Below are positions 32,206 through 40,129 of a stretch of 47,958 nt of DNA, piece by piece (the stretch's first letter is position 1; every line of letters starts with the position of its first letter). The position numbers and the translations under genes are program-made. Location: NCBI GenBank assembly GCA_001789205.1, contig MFYT01000078.1, forward strand, positions 1 through 47,958. The letters run 5' to 3'. This DNA is from Candidatus Raymondbacteria bacterium RIFOXYA2_FULL_49_16. GTDB taxonomy: Bacteria; Fibrobacterota; OXYB2-FULL-49-7; XYB2-FULL-49-35. The notes under the pieces are model-generated. The model ran no database searches. It had not been told where the DNA came from and saw only the letters and a list, made by a program, of their open reading frames with translations.

Positions 32206-33083
32206 GAATGCGTCTGTTTCGTTGCGCTGCAGAGCGACTTGATATGCGCGGGCGTGGTACCGCAGCATCCGCCCACGACACGCACGCCCTTTTCAACTAG
32301 CTTCCGCGCATGCAGGGCAAAATCCTCAGGAGTCATGGTATAAACAGTCTGGCCGTTCTTTATCTGGGGCAGCCCTGCATTGGCTTTTATCCATATGGGC
32401 AGATCGGTCTCTTCAAGCAGACCTTCGGCAATGGAGACATAGTTCTCGATACCCACTCCGCAATTGGCGCCAACCATGGCTGCTCCGGCCTCTTCCGCGG
32501 CGCGAACCATCTGTTCAATAGAAACACCCATCATGGTAAAGCGGTTGTCTTTGCCGCTGTCAAAGGACATGCTTCCCACAACAGGTAGGCCTGTGGCAAC
32601 TGCGGCAAAAAGGGCCGCGGAATATTCTTCGAGATCTCCCATGGTTTCAACCACAATGCCATGCGCGCCCGCTTTTTTAAAGGAATCGGCCTGCTCAAAA
32701 AAAGCATCGTAGAGGTCTTCGGGGTTCACTTCGCCCATGGCGATCATTTTACCAGTGGGCCCCATGGAAGCAAAAACCAGGGCTTTTCCCTGGGCCGCTT
32801 CTCGGGAAAGGGAAACACCCAGCATGTTGAGCTCAGCGGCCTGTTCCTCAAGACCGAATTTTGAAAGCGCGATCCTGTTTCCGCCAAAGGTATTGGTGAG
32901 AATAATAGTACTGCCCGCGGCCACATAGGATTTGGCCACCTGGCTGACAATGTCCGGGTTTTCCTTGTTGAGCAGTTCAGGACACTCGCCAATGCTGTAC
33001 CCTTTCTTCATGAGTTCAGTGCCCCAGGCGCCATCACTGAAATAAACGCCGCCTTTGAGAAGAGCATTCACCGAAATAGTCAT
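32202..33083 (-). CDS. homocysteine S-methyltransferase domain protein (MetH-module type)
   Basis: A 293-residue cytoplasmic zinc enzyme. It keeps the family opening SDGAWGTELMKKGY, the substrate loop NTFGGNR and the zinc ligands C208 (GANCGVG) and C273, C274 (GGCCGT). Members move a methyl group to homocysteine or related thiols; the length equals the N-terminal module of cobalamin-dependent MetH. A separate pterin-binding methyltransferase lies 21 bases upstream in the same orientation, so the two form a split MetH-like pair that needs a corrinoid protein from elsewhere. Donor and true acceptor are not proven. The stop overlaps the flippase start. Confidence 0.9.
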   Translation of the reverse strand: MTISVNALLKGGVYFSDGAWGTELMKKGYSIGECPELLNKENPDIVSQVAKSYVAAGSTIILTNTFGGNRIALSKFGLEEQAAELNMLGVSLSREAAQGKALVFASMGPTGKMIAMGEVNPEDLYDAFFEQADSFKKAGAHGIVVETMGDLEEYSAALFAAVATGLPVVGSMSFDSGKDNRFTMMGVSIEQMVRAAEEAGAAMVGANCGVGIENYVSIAEGLLEETDLPIWIKANAGLPQIKNGQTVYTMTPEDFALHARKLVEKGVRVVGGCCGTTPAHIKSLCSATKQTHS

Positions 33084-33104
33084 GGGCAGGCCTTTCAGAC
33101 AGTT

Positions 33105-33980
33105 TTATTTATAGAATTTTTTGATCCGCGCTATGGTATCCATGCCACCGGCGACAATGGCCTCGTTAAGGGCCATGAGCGCCTCATCGCCGGGTGAGAG
33201 TATCCGGTATTTCTTTCTCATGCTGCCAATAACATGGTCAAGTCCGCGCGGCATTGCCAGGGTGATAAAAGCGCTTTCAAGCGGCGTTTTCACTAGCCCG
33301 CCGTCTTTGCGCTTTGGTGGCAGCATCTGGGTAAAGTTTGAAAGCCCGACCGACATATGAACGCCGTTGAGTATTGGGTCTGAATGAATAAGCGCCATGG
33401 CGCCAAGCGTGGCCTTGGTGAGATACTCGTAATCAGCGCCAATAGGCGCAAGCCCCGGATCAATAATAAGCCGTTCGTTGGGTATGCCCTGGGCGTTTGC
33501 CGCTGCTGCCAGGCGCTGCGCTGTGGCGTGGATCTCGGGCGCGGTCTTGTTCGGCATGGGCCCGCTGTTTTCAAGACGCTCGGTGCACATGAGTATGGGC
33601 ATGCATGGGATAATGGTGTTAAGCTCGAAAAAATCGGGCCGCAGTTCGGAGACTGAATTGACAACAGGCATTCCGCCGGCACGGTCCTTGTCGTAGGCCG
33701 CAAACGCCGCGGCCTGGATGTCGAACGATGGCGAATCAATGCTCAGCCGTACGCTCACCGCCGCCTGAATAGCGACAACAACCTCTGCCATAAACGCGGG
33801 CTCGCGCGAACCAACATTGACGTCGATATACGCGGCGCCCGCCTGCGCCTGGCTGCGCGCCAGTTCGACAATCGCGCCGATGTCGCCCCTGTCAAAGAGT
33901 TCCTTGGTCGAGGGAATGGAGTCGTTTATGCTTTCGGCAATTATCGAAAGTCCTAGTATAGGCATATACTGTTTTTCCAT
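33105..33980 (-). CDS. pterin-binding methyltransferase (methyl-H4folate:corrinoid type)
   Basis: A 291-residue TIM-barrel protein of the DHPS/pterin-binding family, as in AcsE or the second module of MetH. Features: IAESINDSIPSTK near residue 13, AAYIDVNVGSRE (Asp and Asn of the pterin site), LSIDSPSFDIQAAA, PVVNSVS, LIIDPGLAPIG and the GLSNFTQMLPP element. These enzymes pass the methyl group of methyltetrahydrofolate to Co(I) of a corrinoid protein. Co-directional with the homocysteine methyltransferase gene, and likely its partner. It is first in the run 33980-31168. No clear ribosome site is seen before the ATG at 33980, so the start could be M6. Confidence 0.9.
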   Translation of the reverse strand: MEKQYMPILGLSIIAESINDSIPSTKELFDRGDIGAIVELARSQAQAGAAYIDVNVGSREPAFMAEVVVAIQAAVSVRLSIDSPSFDIQAAAFAAYDKDRAGGMPVVNSVSELRPDFFELNTIIPCMPILMCTERLENSGPMPNKTAPEIHATAQRLAAAANAQGIPNERLIIDPGLAPIGADYEYLTKATLGAMALIHSDPILNGVHMSVGLSNFTQMLPPKRKDGGLVKTPLESAFITLAMPRGLDHVIGSMRKKYRILSPGDEALMALNEAIVAGGMDTIARIKKFYK

Positions 33981-34038
33981 AAGGTACTAAAAATTGTTAA
34001 TATCGGCTGGAGGTTTCAATGGGAATTACGCTTGATGG

Positions 34039-35025
34039 CTAAAAACGCTGCGGTACGTAGTTGATAGGAGGAGGCGTAAACTGCGGATTGGTTTTCTGTT
34101 GCTTTTCTTTTTCCTCTTGCTCGCGCTTTTCTTTTTCAGCATCCTCGTTTTTGGACCGCTCGCAGGAATACTGGTCCTGGAACGCACGGGATTGGGTCTG
34201 ATTCATGACGAAAACCTTGAGTTCAGGGCCGCACAGGGTCTTCAGTGAATCACCGTCCATGGCGCTTGGAAGAAAAAGATAAAACTCTTTAAACAGCCAT
34301 CTTCCGTTCTTATCAATGCTGTTGTCCATGGAAAACGTCCTGCCGGTCAGGGCCGTAGTGTCTTCGCAACGGATGCCAAGTCCATCCCTGGTGAAAAATC
34401 TGACCCTGCTGTCGCTGATATTGTCATACCCGCTTCCCCGCTCCCGGTACCGTTCATAGCCGGAAACGAGGGTAAACCCGTCATAGACGAACGTAACGTC
34501 CTCCGCGCCTTTGTCTCGCTGCATCCTGTGCTTGAATCTGCATTGGCCGAAACATACGACAGGAAACCCCGCTGATAGGATATTCACCAATTGATCGCTG
34601 GATAGGCCGTCAAGCTGCCATACCGGGCGTCCCGAGCGCGACCTGCCTGATAGCCACTGCGTATGGTCGTACGAAGAGCGGTCCCGTTTGCCCAGAAATT
34701 CGTCCTTGTGGTTGATGGGCGGGACGCTGCCCGAAAAGCCAAACGAGTCGCCAACAGCCGCATAGGCCCTGGCCGCATCAAGGAACATACCCTGAAGAAT
34801 AAAAAAATCATTCAAGGTAATGCATTCAAATTTCAAATCCTGGAGAATACGCGATTCCTGGGGAGGTATGGCGGGCAGGTCCAGGGTAAACAGCCGATGC
34901 GCGCTATTGCCACTTTCAACACCCACAAGATCAGGGTTTACAAAGACGCCGCTGCACGATGCAAGGATCCATGCGATCGCGAGAAAACAGAGAAAAGGAC
35001 GCGTCCTGATTAGAAAAATATTCAC
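34039..35025 (-). CDS. putative lipoprotein of unknown function
   Basis: A 328-residue exported protein. A signal sequence ends in a lipobox LASC (Cys near residue 24, followed by SG), so it is probably lipid-anchored. The body has no recognised domain; it is mixed alpha/beta with motifs such as RSSYDHTQWLSGRSRSGRPVW, FGQCRFKHRMQRD and several Cys. The last 45 residues are low complexity, first a charged helix of Glu/Lys (EKEKREQEEKEKQQK) and then a proline-rich tail (TPPPINYVPQRF). It is separated from neighbours by 58 and 84 bases, in the same orientation. Not recognised beyond being a surface or periplasmic lipoprotein. Confidence 0.75.
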   Translation of the reverse strand: MNIFLIRTRPFLCFLAIAWILASCSGVFVNPDLVGVESGNSAHRLFTLDLPAIPPQESRILQDLKFECITLNDFFILQGMFLDAARAYAAVGDSFGFSGSVPPINHKDEFLGKRDRSSYDHTQWLSGRSRSGRPVWQLDGLSSDQLVNILSAGFPVVCFGQCRFKHRMQRDKGAEDVTFVYDGFTLVSGYERYRERGSGYDNISDSRVRFFTRDGLGIRCEDTTALTGRTFSMDNSIDKNGRWLFKEFYLFLPSAMDGDSLKTLCGPELKVFVMNQTQSRAFQDQYSCERSKNEDAEKEKREQEEKEKQQKTNPQFTPPPINYVPQRF

Positions 35026-35109
35026 GAAATGAAAATAGCTTCTTATTGACTACCGCGTCAAGCGCTAAAAAGATAGTTGCCCCGGCTTGTCCCTTTCCAA
35101 CGGGAAAAT

Positions 35110-36834
35110 TCACGAAAATTTTTGCGCATGGTCCCGGTAGGCGTCGAAACGCGAACAGACCCGCGCGATTGCTGCGCGGAAATCAGCCCATTCACCGTCC
35201 CTGCCCGCCGCCTGGAGCAGCTCCTTCAACAAGTACCAGGTTTCAGTGAAAAAGGGATGGAGCCTGAAAGAACGTTTGAGGCATTCAATGGCCGTATCGA
35301 GGTCTCTGGACTTGTACACCTGGGCGAGAAGAAAATGGACTTTATAAGACGCGGGCAGCAGTTCCGCCGCCTTCTCAAGGGCCTCCCCGGCCTCGGCCAG
35401 CCTTCCCGCGCCGGCCAGCAGTTCGCCGGCCCGCGCGAAACAGTGGGCTGCAAATAGACTTTTTATATGGTCGAGATTGCCGTGGAGGCGGTAGTGATAC
35501 ATATTCAGGTGCCAGAGAGGGAAAATCTCCTCGGTATTAGGCAATACCGGATATCCGTCAAAATCATTAAACAAGATTGCTCCCTGCGCTGCCGCGGCAG
35601 CATCCAAATATCCGTGAATAGACTGTTCCCTGCCCAGCAGATGCTCGGTAAGCAGCGCTTTGTTAAAAAGGGCCGGGACAAACCGCGGATTTTTGCCCAA
35701 ACATTTGCCGAGCCAGTTCTCCGCCTTCAACAGACAGTCGTTCTTGTCCCTGCCCTGGGCGCTCAGGCCGCTGATCAGGTAAAAAACCGCAATGGCGTTA
35801 AGTGACACGTGAGATTCCTCGCTGTTTTCCGCAGCCGCAAGCAATGATTTGACCGCAAAACCGCTGGTGCTCTTCCCATCCGAGGCGAGAATATGCTGTA
35901 TGCCCTCCTCGAGCGCGCGTACGTACGCGGGCAACGCCTTCCACTGCTCCCGTTTCCCCCATGCCTTGCCGCTGATAATGTCCTGAATTTTTGAAACCAG
36001 CACCCCGGCGTTTTTAATTCCCGTATAATGCGATATCTTTTCCCGCGCCCGCTCCACCGTGGCCACCCGCAACGCATCGTTTTCAACATATTTGAGCACC
36101 ATATCCTCAAAGTCGATTTCATCGTACAGCAGTGCTTCGCGTTCAGGCTCCAGGAAGTCCCCTATCTCAAGGTTGGACGACTCGATAAAAAGCAGTGATC
36201 CAGAAGCCGCCGCCTCGTACGCGCGCATGTTCATTTCCCCACGGATGCTCCGGTTGAAGGTAATGCGGCATTCGTTGAGAAACCGGTTGTACTCCTCGTT
36301 GAAGATACCATTGGCAATGCGCACGGAAAGGTGGTCAGGAAGCTGCGTAAGCCGGTAGAGCCATTGCGAACGTTCTTTATGGATGGCGTGGTTTATATTA
36401 CCCGCGAATCCGATATCGTATTTCTTGTCAACGCCCAGCATTTTAAAATTCTTGCGCACATTGTGGCCAAACATGGGCCAGTAATCGACATTGGCATATC
36501 CGAGTTTCTTCAAGACCTTCACGCCAGCCTTGTCGGCGAAAATATGATCAAATCTTTTCAGATTTTCCCGAAGTTGGAAATATCCCAGGTTCCAATCGGA
36601 GACAATGGCGAACACTGGATATGGTGAATCTTCGATTCCATGGGGAATAGGAAGATACATGGGTGAAAAAATGAGCACCGCGTCGGGACTGAAATCGTCA
36701 GGAAGTTTGCGGAGAACGGCGGCAAAATCCTCTGTGCCAAGGTCGACCTGTATATTGGCCTGAGGCGCATTGCAAAAAGTCATGACCCGGTGGCCAGGAG
36801 GCAGACTGACGCCTGAATTAGCGAGAAAATTCAT
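35110..36834 (-). CDS. CgeB-type glycosyltransferase with C-terminal TPR region
   Basis: About 574 residues. The N-terminal half (1-290) resembles CgeB/GT-B spore-maturation-type glycosyltransferases: DAVLIFSPMYLP, YPVFAIVSDWNLGYFQLRE, DIGFAGNINHAIHKER and the donor-site region FNRSIRGEMNMRAYEAAASG with LFIESS. The C-terminal half is made of helical TPR-like repeats (FARAGELLAGAGRLAEAGEALEKAAELLPASYKVHFLLAQ-type periodicity; short core AEAGEALEKAAELLP). The start is placed at the ATG at 36834, which overlaps the ogt stop (ATGA) and has AAGGAG seven bases upstream; a GTG at 36840 is less likely. The acceptor is unknown; protein or surface-polymer glycosylation is plausible. It sits in a minus-strand run with a membrane glycosyltransferase 750 bases further up. 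Confidence 0.8.
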   Translation of the reverse strand: MNFLANSGVSLPPGHRVMTFCNAPQANIQVDLGTEDFAAVLRKLPDDFSPDAVLIFSPMYLPIPHGIEDSPYPVFAIVSDWNLGYFQLRENLKRFDHIFADKAGVKVLKKLGYANVDYWPMFGHNVRKNFKMLGVDKKYDIGFAGNINHAIHKERSQWLYRLTQLPDHLSVRIANGIFNEEYNRFLNECRITFNRSIRGEMNMRAYEAAASGSLLFIESSNLEIGDFLEPEREALLYDEIDFEDMVLKYVENDALRVATVERAREKISHYTGIKNAGVLVSKIQDIISGKAWGKREQWKALPAYVRALEEGIQHILASDGKSTSGFAVKSLLAAAENSEESHVSLNAIAVFYLISGLSAQGRDKNDCLLKAENWLGKCLGKNPRFVPALFNKALLTEHLLGREQSIHGYLDAAAAAQGAILFNDFDGYPVLPNTEEIFPLWHLNMYHYRLHGNLDHIKSLFAAHCFARAGELLAGAGRLAEAGEALEKAAELLPASYKVHFLLAQVYKSRDLDTAIECLKRSFRLHPFFTETWYLLKELLQAAGRDGEWADFRAAIARVCSRFDAYRDHAQKFS

Positions 36835-37295
36835 AAGCACACTCCTTCGAGACGCAGCAATTTTCGTTTGAGGCCAATGCCGCTACTGAATCCGCCCAGC
36901 TTCTTGTCGCTTGTAATGACTCTATGACAGGGTATCAGCAAGGGCAGCGGGTTGTTGGCCATGACTGTGCCAACAGCCCGGGCCGCTCCGGAAAAACCGG
37001 CCTTGGCGGCCAATTCTCCATATGAAATCATTGTACCGAATAATGTTTTCCTGAGAACCGAAAGCACCCTTCCCGCAAAGGTAGATTTATTATATACATA
37101 GGGAGCAGAGAAACTGACCGGCATACCTGAGAAATAGGCGTCCAACTCGCATGCAAGGGATGCGAAATCAAAGCCGTTGTTGACAGTACTTCCTCGGGAA
37201 AAACGTACGCTGGTGATTCCTAATGAGGTTGCCGTAAAATAAAGATCGCAAAAAGGGGCCTGGTAATAAAACCGGGAAAAAAGTGGGTTGTTCAT
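36831..37295 (-). CDS. ogt: methylated-DNA-[protein]-cysteine S-methyltransferase
   Basis: A 154-residue suicide DNA repair protein that takes alkyl groups from O6-alkylguanine. The active-site motif IPCHRV has Cys123; the helix-turn-helix arginine finger is in GAARAVGTVMANNP (R106), and ISYGELA, typical of the DNA-binding domain, precedes it. Length and layout fit Ogt/MGMT without an Ada domain. It overlaps the glycosyltransferase gene by four bases and lies about 70 bases after the tRNA-Gln gene. The functional link with the glycosyltransferase is not obvious. Confidence 0.95.
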   Translation of the reverse strand: MNNPLFSRFYYQAPFCDLYFTATSLGITSVRFSRGSTVNNGFDFASLACELDAYFSGMPVSFSAPYVYNKSTFAGRVLSVLRKTLFGTMISYGELAAKAGFSGAARAVGTVMANNPLPLLIPCHRVITSDKKLGGFSSGIGLKRKLLRLEGVCL

Positions 37296-37366
37296 CAGTC
37301 AGGAAATAAATATAAAATCCAGACCAGGGCTTTGCTACTGAATAAAAAAAAACGAAATAAAATTAA

Positions 37367-37438
37367 CTGGGGCGCAGGGACTCGAACCCCGATACCCGGA
37401 ACCAAAATCCGGTGTCCTGCCAATTGGACGACGCCCCA
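37367..37438 (-). tRNA. tRNA-Gln (anticodon TTG)
   Basis: A full cloverleaf reads on the minus strand. Acceptor TGGGGCG pairs with CGCCCCA; anticodon stem CCGGA/TCCGG encloses loop TTTTGGT, anticodon TTG; T-arm GGGGTTCGAGTCCC. The U1-A72 pair and discriminator G73 are typical of bacterial tRNA-Gln. CCA is not encoded (TTA follows). Confidence 0.95.
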
Positions 37439-37460
37439 GGGAATCAAATCAAAATAAAAT

Positions 37461-37486
37461 CCCCGGGCAACGTGTACGTTCCGGGG
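37461..37486 (-). terminator. hairpin terminator upstream of tRNA-Gln
   Basis: CCCCGG and AACGT pair with ACGTT and CCGGGG around a small GC bulge and a GT loop. On the minus strand it is followed by ATTTTATTTT and lies about 105 bases after the stop of the membrane glycosyltransferase, so it probably ends that transcript. The plus strand also has a T5 run after it. Confidence 0.7.
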
Positions 37487-37592
37487 CGTTTTTCATAGGG
37501 CATAAATATACTTTTACCATAGTACTTTCTCCAAGACAATTCAAGTTGTACGATGAGATATCCAAAAAAACTGTATGATTTGGAGGTGTTCT

Positions 37593-39212
37593 TCAAGGCC
37601 CTGGACAGGTCGCTGGATTTTCCCTCAGGAATATTTTCGGGCCATCGAAACCGATTGTAGAGAAGGAACCCGATGGGAAATAATAATAGCCCACATTTTC
37701 CATTACGGCGATCTTCCGGTAACCCAGGCTATTCAGCGCCCTGCCGTGTTCGCTTGCATCGCTTAAAAAAATGAACAGGTCGCGATTGTCAATGGGGATG
37801 CTTATGTCCTGGCATTCACCAAGCCTCCCGTGCGCAAACCGGGTATGTGATATGAATGAATAATTTCTCTGAAAAATAAATTCGTGCGCCTCAACATCCG
37901 GGAAATAATAGTTGGCGAACCGGAAATTCCAATCGGAAAAATTGGTGAAGATAAAAAGCGCCGGCCGCTGCTTTCCGGTCTTTTCCCGGAGCGACGAAAC
38001 AAAGGCGTCATTCAGCGCGTCGCTGTATTTCACATCATTGATTGTATAGCGGAAAAGGCGTTTGAACGCCGCAGAGGCCTTGTTCTGTCCGGCGGATAAT
38101 TGCAGGGGAATTTCGTTGCCACCCACACCGGGCGAGAACAGATAGACAAGCCCGGGCACGGCTATGGCGATGGAAAGCGCCGCCGCCTGAACGCGCGACC
38201 GGCTGAACGCATCGATTGCCGCGGCCGTTATAACAATGACGGGAATGATAATCGCCAGCAGGTATCCCGGTTTGGCAATATAGACACCGCAGAAAAAGAA
38301 AAGAGAAGGGAGTATCCACAAGGCAAAAAAGACGCCATACCGGCGCCAGGGCAGTGGTCTCAGATGTATCGCGATAAGCGCGGAAGCGAGGAGCATGGGT
38401 CCCATAAAGAGCATTGTCCAGCAAAAAACCTTTAATACCATGAAAAGGTTCCGCGCCAGGGGCGCCCCGTAGAAGACAGAATACTCCTTGAAATAGAACA
38501 GCAAGGTCTCGCGATTGAGGCGCATATATTCGCCAAGACCCCCGCAATTGGCAATGGTGGGGATCGCCCATAGCGCTGTCGCGGCTATCAAAAGCGCCAG
38601 GCAGAGCAGTTGTTCGCGCCTGCGCCGTCCCGTGCGGAACACCATATAGAGCCACAGGGGGATCAGGAACACCTCGACATTTTGACGGAAACCGCCCGCA
38701 ATACCGAGCAGCAGGGATCCCCAGTAAAGCGGAAAAATCCTTCCGTGACAAAAGTGTTTGAGAAACAGATATCCGAGACTTGCGCTTAAGGCCGCCTCGA
38801 TCGAGTATATCTCGGCCACTTCGCCGCAATACCAAACCAAAGGGTTGAATACGAACAATCCAGCCGCGATATACCCGGTGCGCACGGAATAAAGCAGCCC
38901 GCCGATACGGAATAAAAATACCATTGCCAAAAGGCCGGCAATACAATTCAGCACAGGAAGCATCCGAAACGGGTCGTGGATCACATGGAGCATCAATTTG
39001 CCCAAAAAAACATAAAAAATGTAGCCTGGCGCGTGGGGGGTTGTGTTGGGTATGGAAAAATGGTAAAGACCGAACGCATAATTGACTGAATCGTATTCAT
39101 AGGGGGTATGCGAGATAAAAAAAAGACGCGTGGCCACGAATACAGCGCACAGGGCAACAAATGGAATGTGGCGCCAATATGATTCTTTCATCAATTTCTC
39201 TTTCGGGCGCAT
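37593..39212 (-). CDS. GT-C-type integral membrane glycosyltransferase
   Basis: About 539 residues from the ATG at 39212. The frame continues to a TTG at 39299, and an ATG at 39191 is also possible; the start is uncertain. Around ten transmembrane helices fill residues 10-370, with a soluble C-terminal domain. The first loop has the acidic motif HTPYEYDSVNYAFGL, as expected for the catalytic Asp/Glu of GT-C enzymes (PMT/GT39 or DUF2723 type), which take sugars from polyprenyl phosphate on the outer side of the membrane. Helical segments such as GGFRQNVEVFLIPLWLYMV support the assignment. Substrate unknown. It is divergent from the YkgJ-type gene and followed by a terminator. Confidence 0.8.
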   Translation of the reverse strand: MRPKEKLMKESYWRHIPFVALCAVFVATRLFFISHTPYEYDSVNYAFGLYHFSIPNTTPHAPGYIFYVFLGKLMLHVIHDPFRMLPVLNCIAGLLAMVFLFRIGGLLYSVRTGYIAAGLFVFNPLVWYCGEVAEIYSIEAALSASLGYLFLKHFCHGRIFPLYWGSLLLGIAGGFRQNVEVFLIPLWLYMVFRTGRRRREQLLCLALLIAATALWAIPTIANCGGLGEYMRLNRETLLFYFKEYSVFYGAPLARNLFMVLKVFCWTMLFMGPMLLASALIAIHLRPLPWRRYGVFFALWILPSLFFFCGVYIAKPGYLLAIIIPVIVITAAAIDAFSRSRVQAAALSIAIAVPGLVYLFSPGVGGNEIPLQLSAGQNKASAAFKRLFRYTINDVKYSDALNDAFVSSLREKTGKQRPALFIFTNFSDWNFRFANYYFPDVEAHEFIFQRNYSFISHTRFAHGRLGECQDISIPIDNRDLFIFLSDASEHGRALNSLGYRKIAVMENVGYYYFPSGSFSTIGFDGPKIFLRENPATCPGP

Positions 39213-39332
39213 TCTTTTTTCGACCTCTTCGTCAGGAAAATAACCCTTCCAAGCCGCGAAAACAAGAAAATAACAAAGTGCGGCCGCTGCCGGATCCAAA
39301 TTGTCTTTTCATGGATTCCAGCCCTATTAATT

Positions 39333-40106
39333 ATGCATTTTTATCCCATGCGCGATTCCCTGAACGCCCTATATACCCAGCCGCCGCCCGTTCCCTGTCA
39401 GGGCTGCGGCCAATGCTGCGTCTCGCCAACCTGTACAGTGGTTGAATTTGTGGTGGCGTGCGAATATCTGCTGGAAAACTTTAGCAAAGAAAACACTGAA
39501 AAAATTCTGCTTGCCCAACCTAAAATCCATCCTAATTACGAAGGCAACCTTTTTTGCAAATTCCAGGACAAGGAAACACTGCGCTGTATCATTCATCCCG
39601 CCCGCACCATGGCGTGCCGCCTCTTTGGTTTGCCGGTAATCGACGAACTGGACCTGAACAATATCGAGAATTGCAGGAAAATGAATATCGCGTCACTGCC
39701 CAAGGTATCTCCTGAAAAGCTCAAGGCCTGGCTTTCCCTGCTCATGGAAATGAACGAACCCCTCGCCCCCTATTACCAGGAACCCTATTGGGTGGCCGGA
39801 TTCAATATTGAATGCTGGCTTGCGGTTTACTTTGATCCTCTGCTCGACGATGAGGTCTTTGGCATACTGAAAAAACTGCTCCGCGAGGAATTGGATCTGC
39901 GCTTTCTGGAAGAGAAATTCATAGACAAAACAGAACTCAAAGATAAAACCGGCAAGATCTTGCTGCTCTACGAAATAATCCGGTCCGGCGATACGCAAAC
40001 AGCGCTCTCACTCATTGACCAAATCCGGCGCTCCTATCCGCTTACCGGCGCCTATTATTTTGAAGAGCTCCAGAAATTACAAAACCTGATCACATCCCAT
40101 CAGTAA
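39333..40106 (+). CDS. YkgJ-family cysteine-cluster protein
   Basis: A 257-residue cytoplasmic protein with the YkgJ/UPF0153 pattern: PCQGCGQCC near residues 22-29, followed by Cys at about 34, then FCKFQD, LRCIIHPARTMACRLFGLPV. These Cys probably bind zinc or an Fe-S cluster. Members are widespread and mostly of unknown function; some are linked to maturation or modification of other proteins. The C-terminal 100 residues are helical and not part of the core family. The ATG at 39333 has no strong ribosome site, and M6 is an alternative. It precedes the large protease gene by 23 bases and may share its transcript. Confidence 0.85.
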   Translation: MHFYPMRDSLNALYTQPPPVPCQGCGQCCVSPTCTVVEFVVACEYLLENFSKENTEKILLAQPKIHPNYEGNLFCKFQDKETLRCIIHPARTMACRLFGLPVIDELDLNNIENCRKMNIASLPKVSPEKLKAWLSLLMEMNEPLAPYYQEPYWVAGFNIECWLAVYFDPLLDDEVFGILKKLLREELDLRFLEEKFIDKTELKDKTGKILLLYEIIRSGDTQTALSLIDQIRRSYPLTGAYYFEELQKLQNLITSHQ

Positions 40107-40129
40107 CTTTTAGTATATTTTTATTACGT

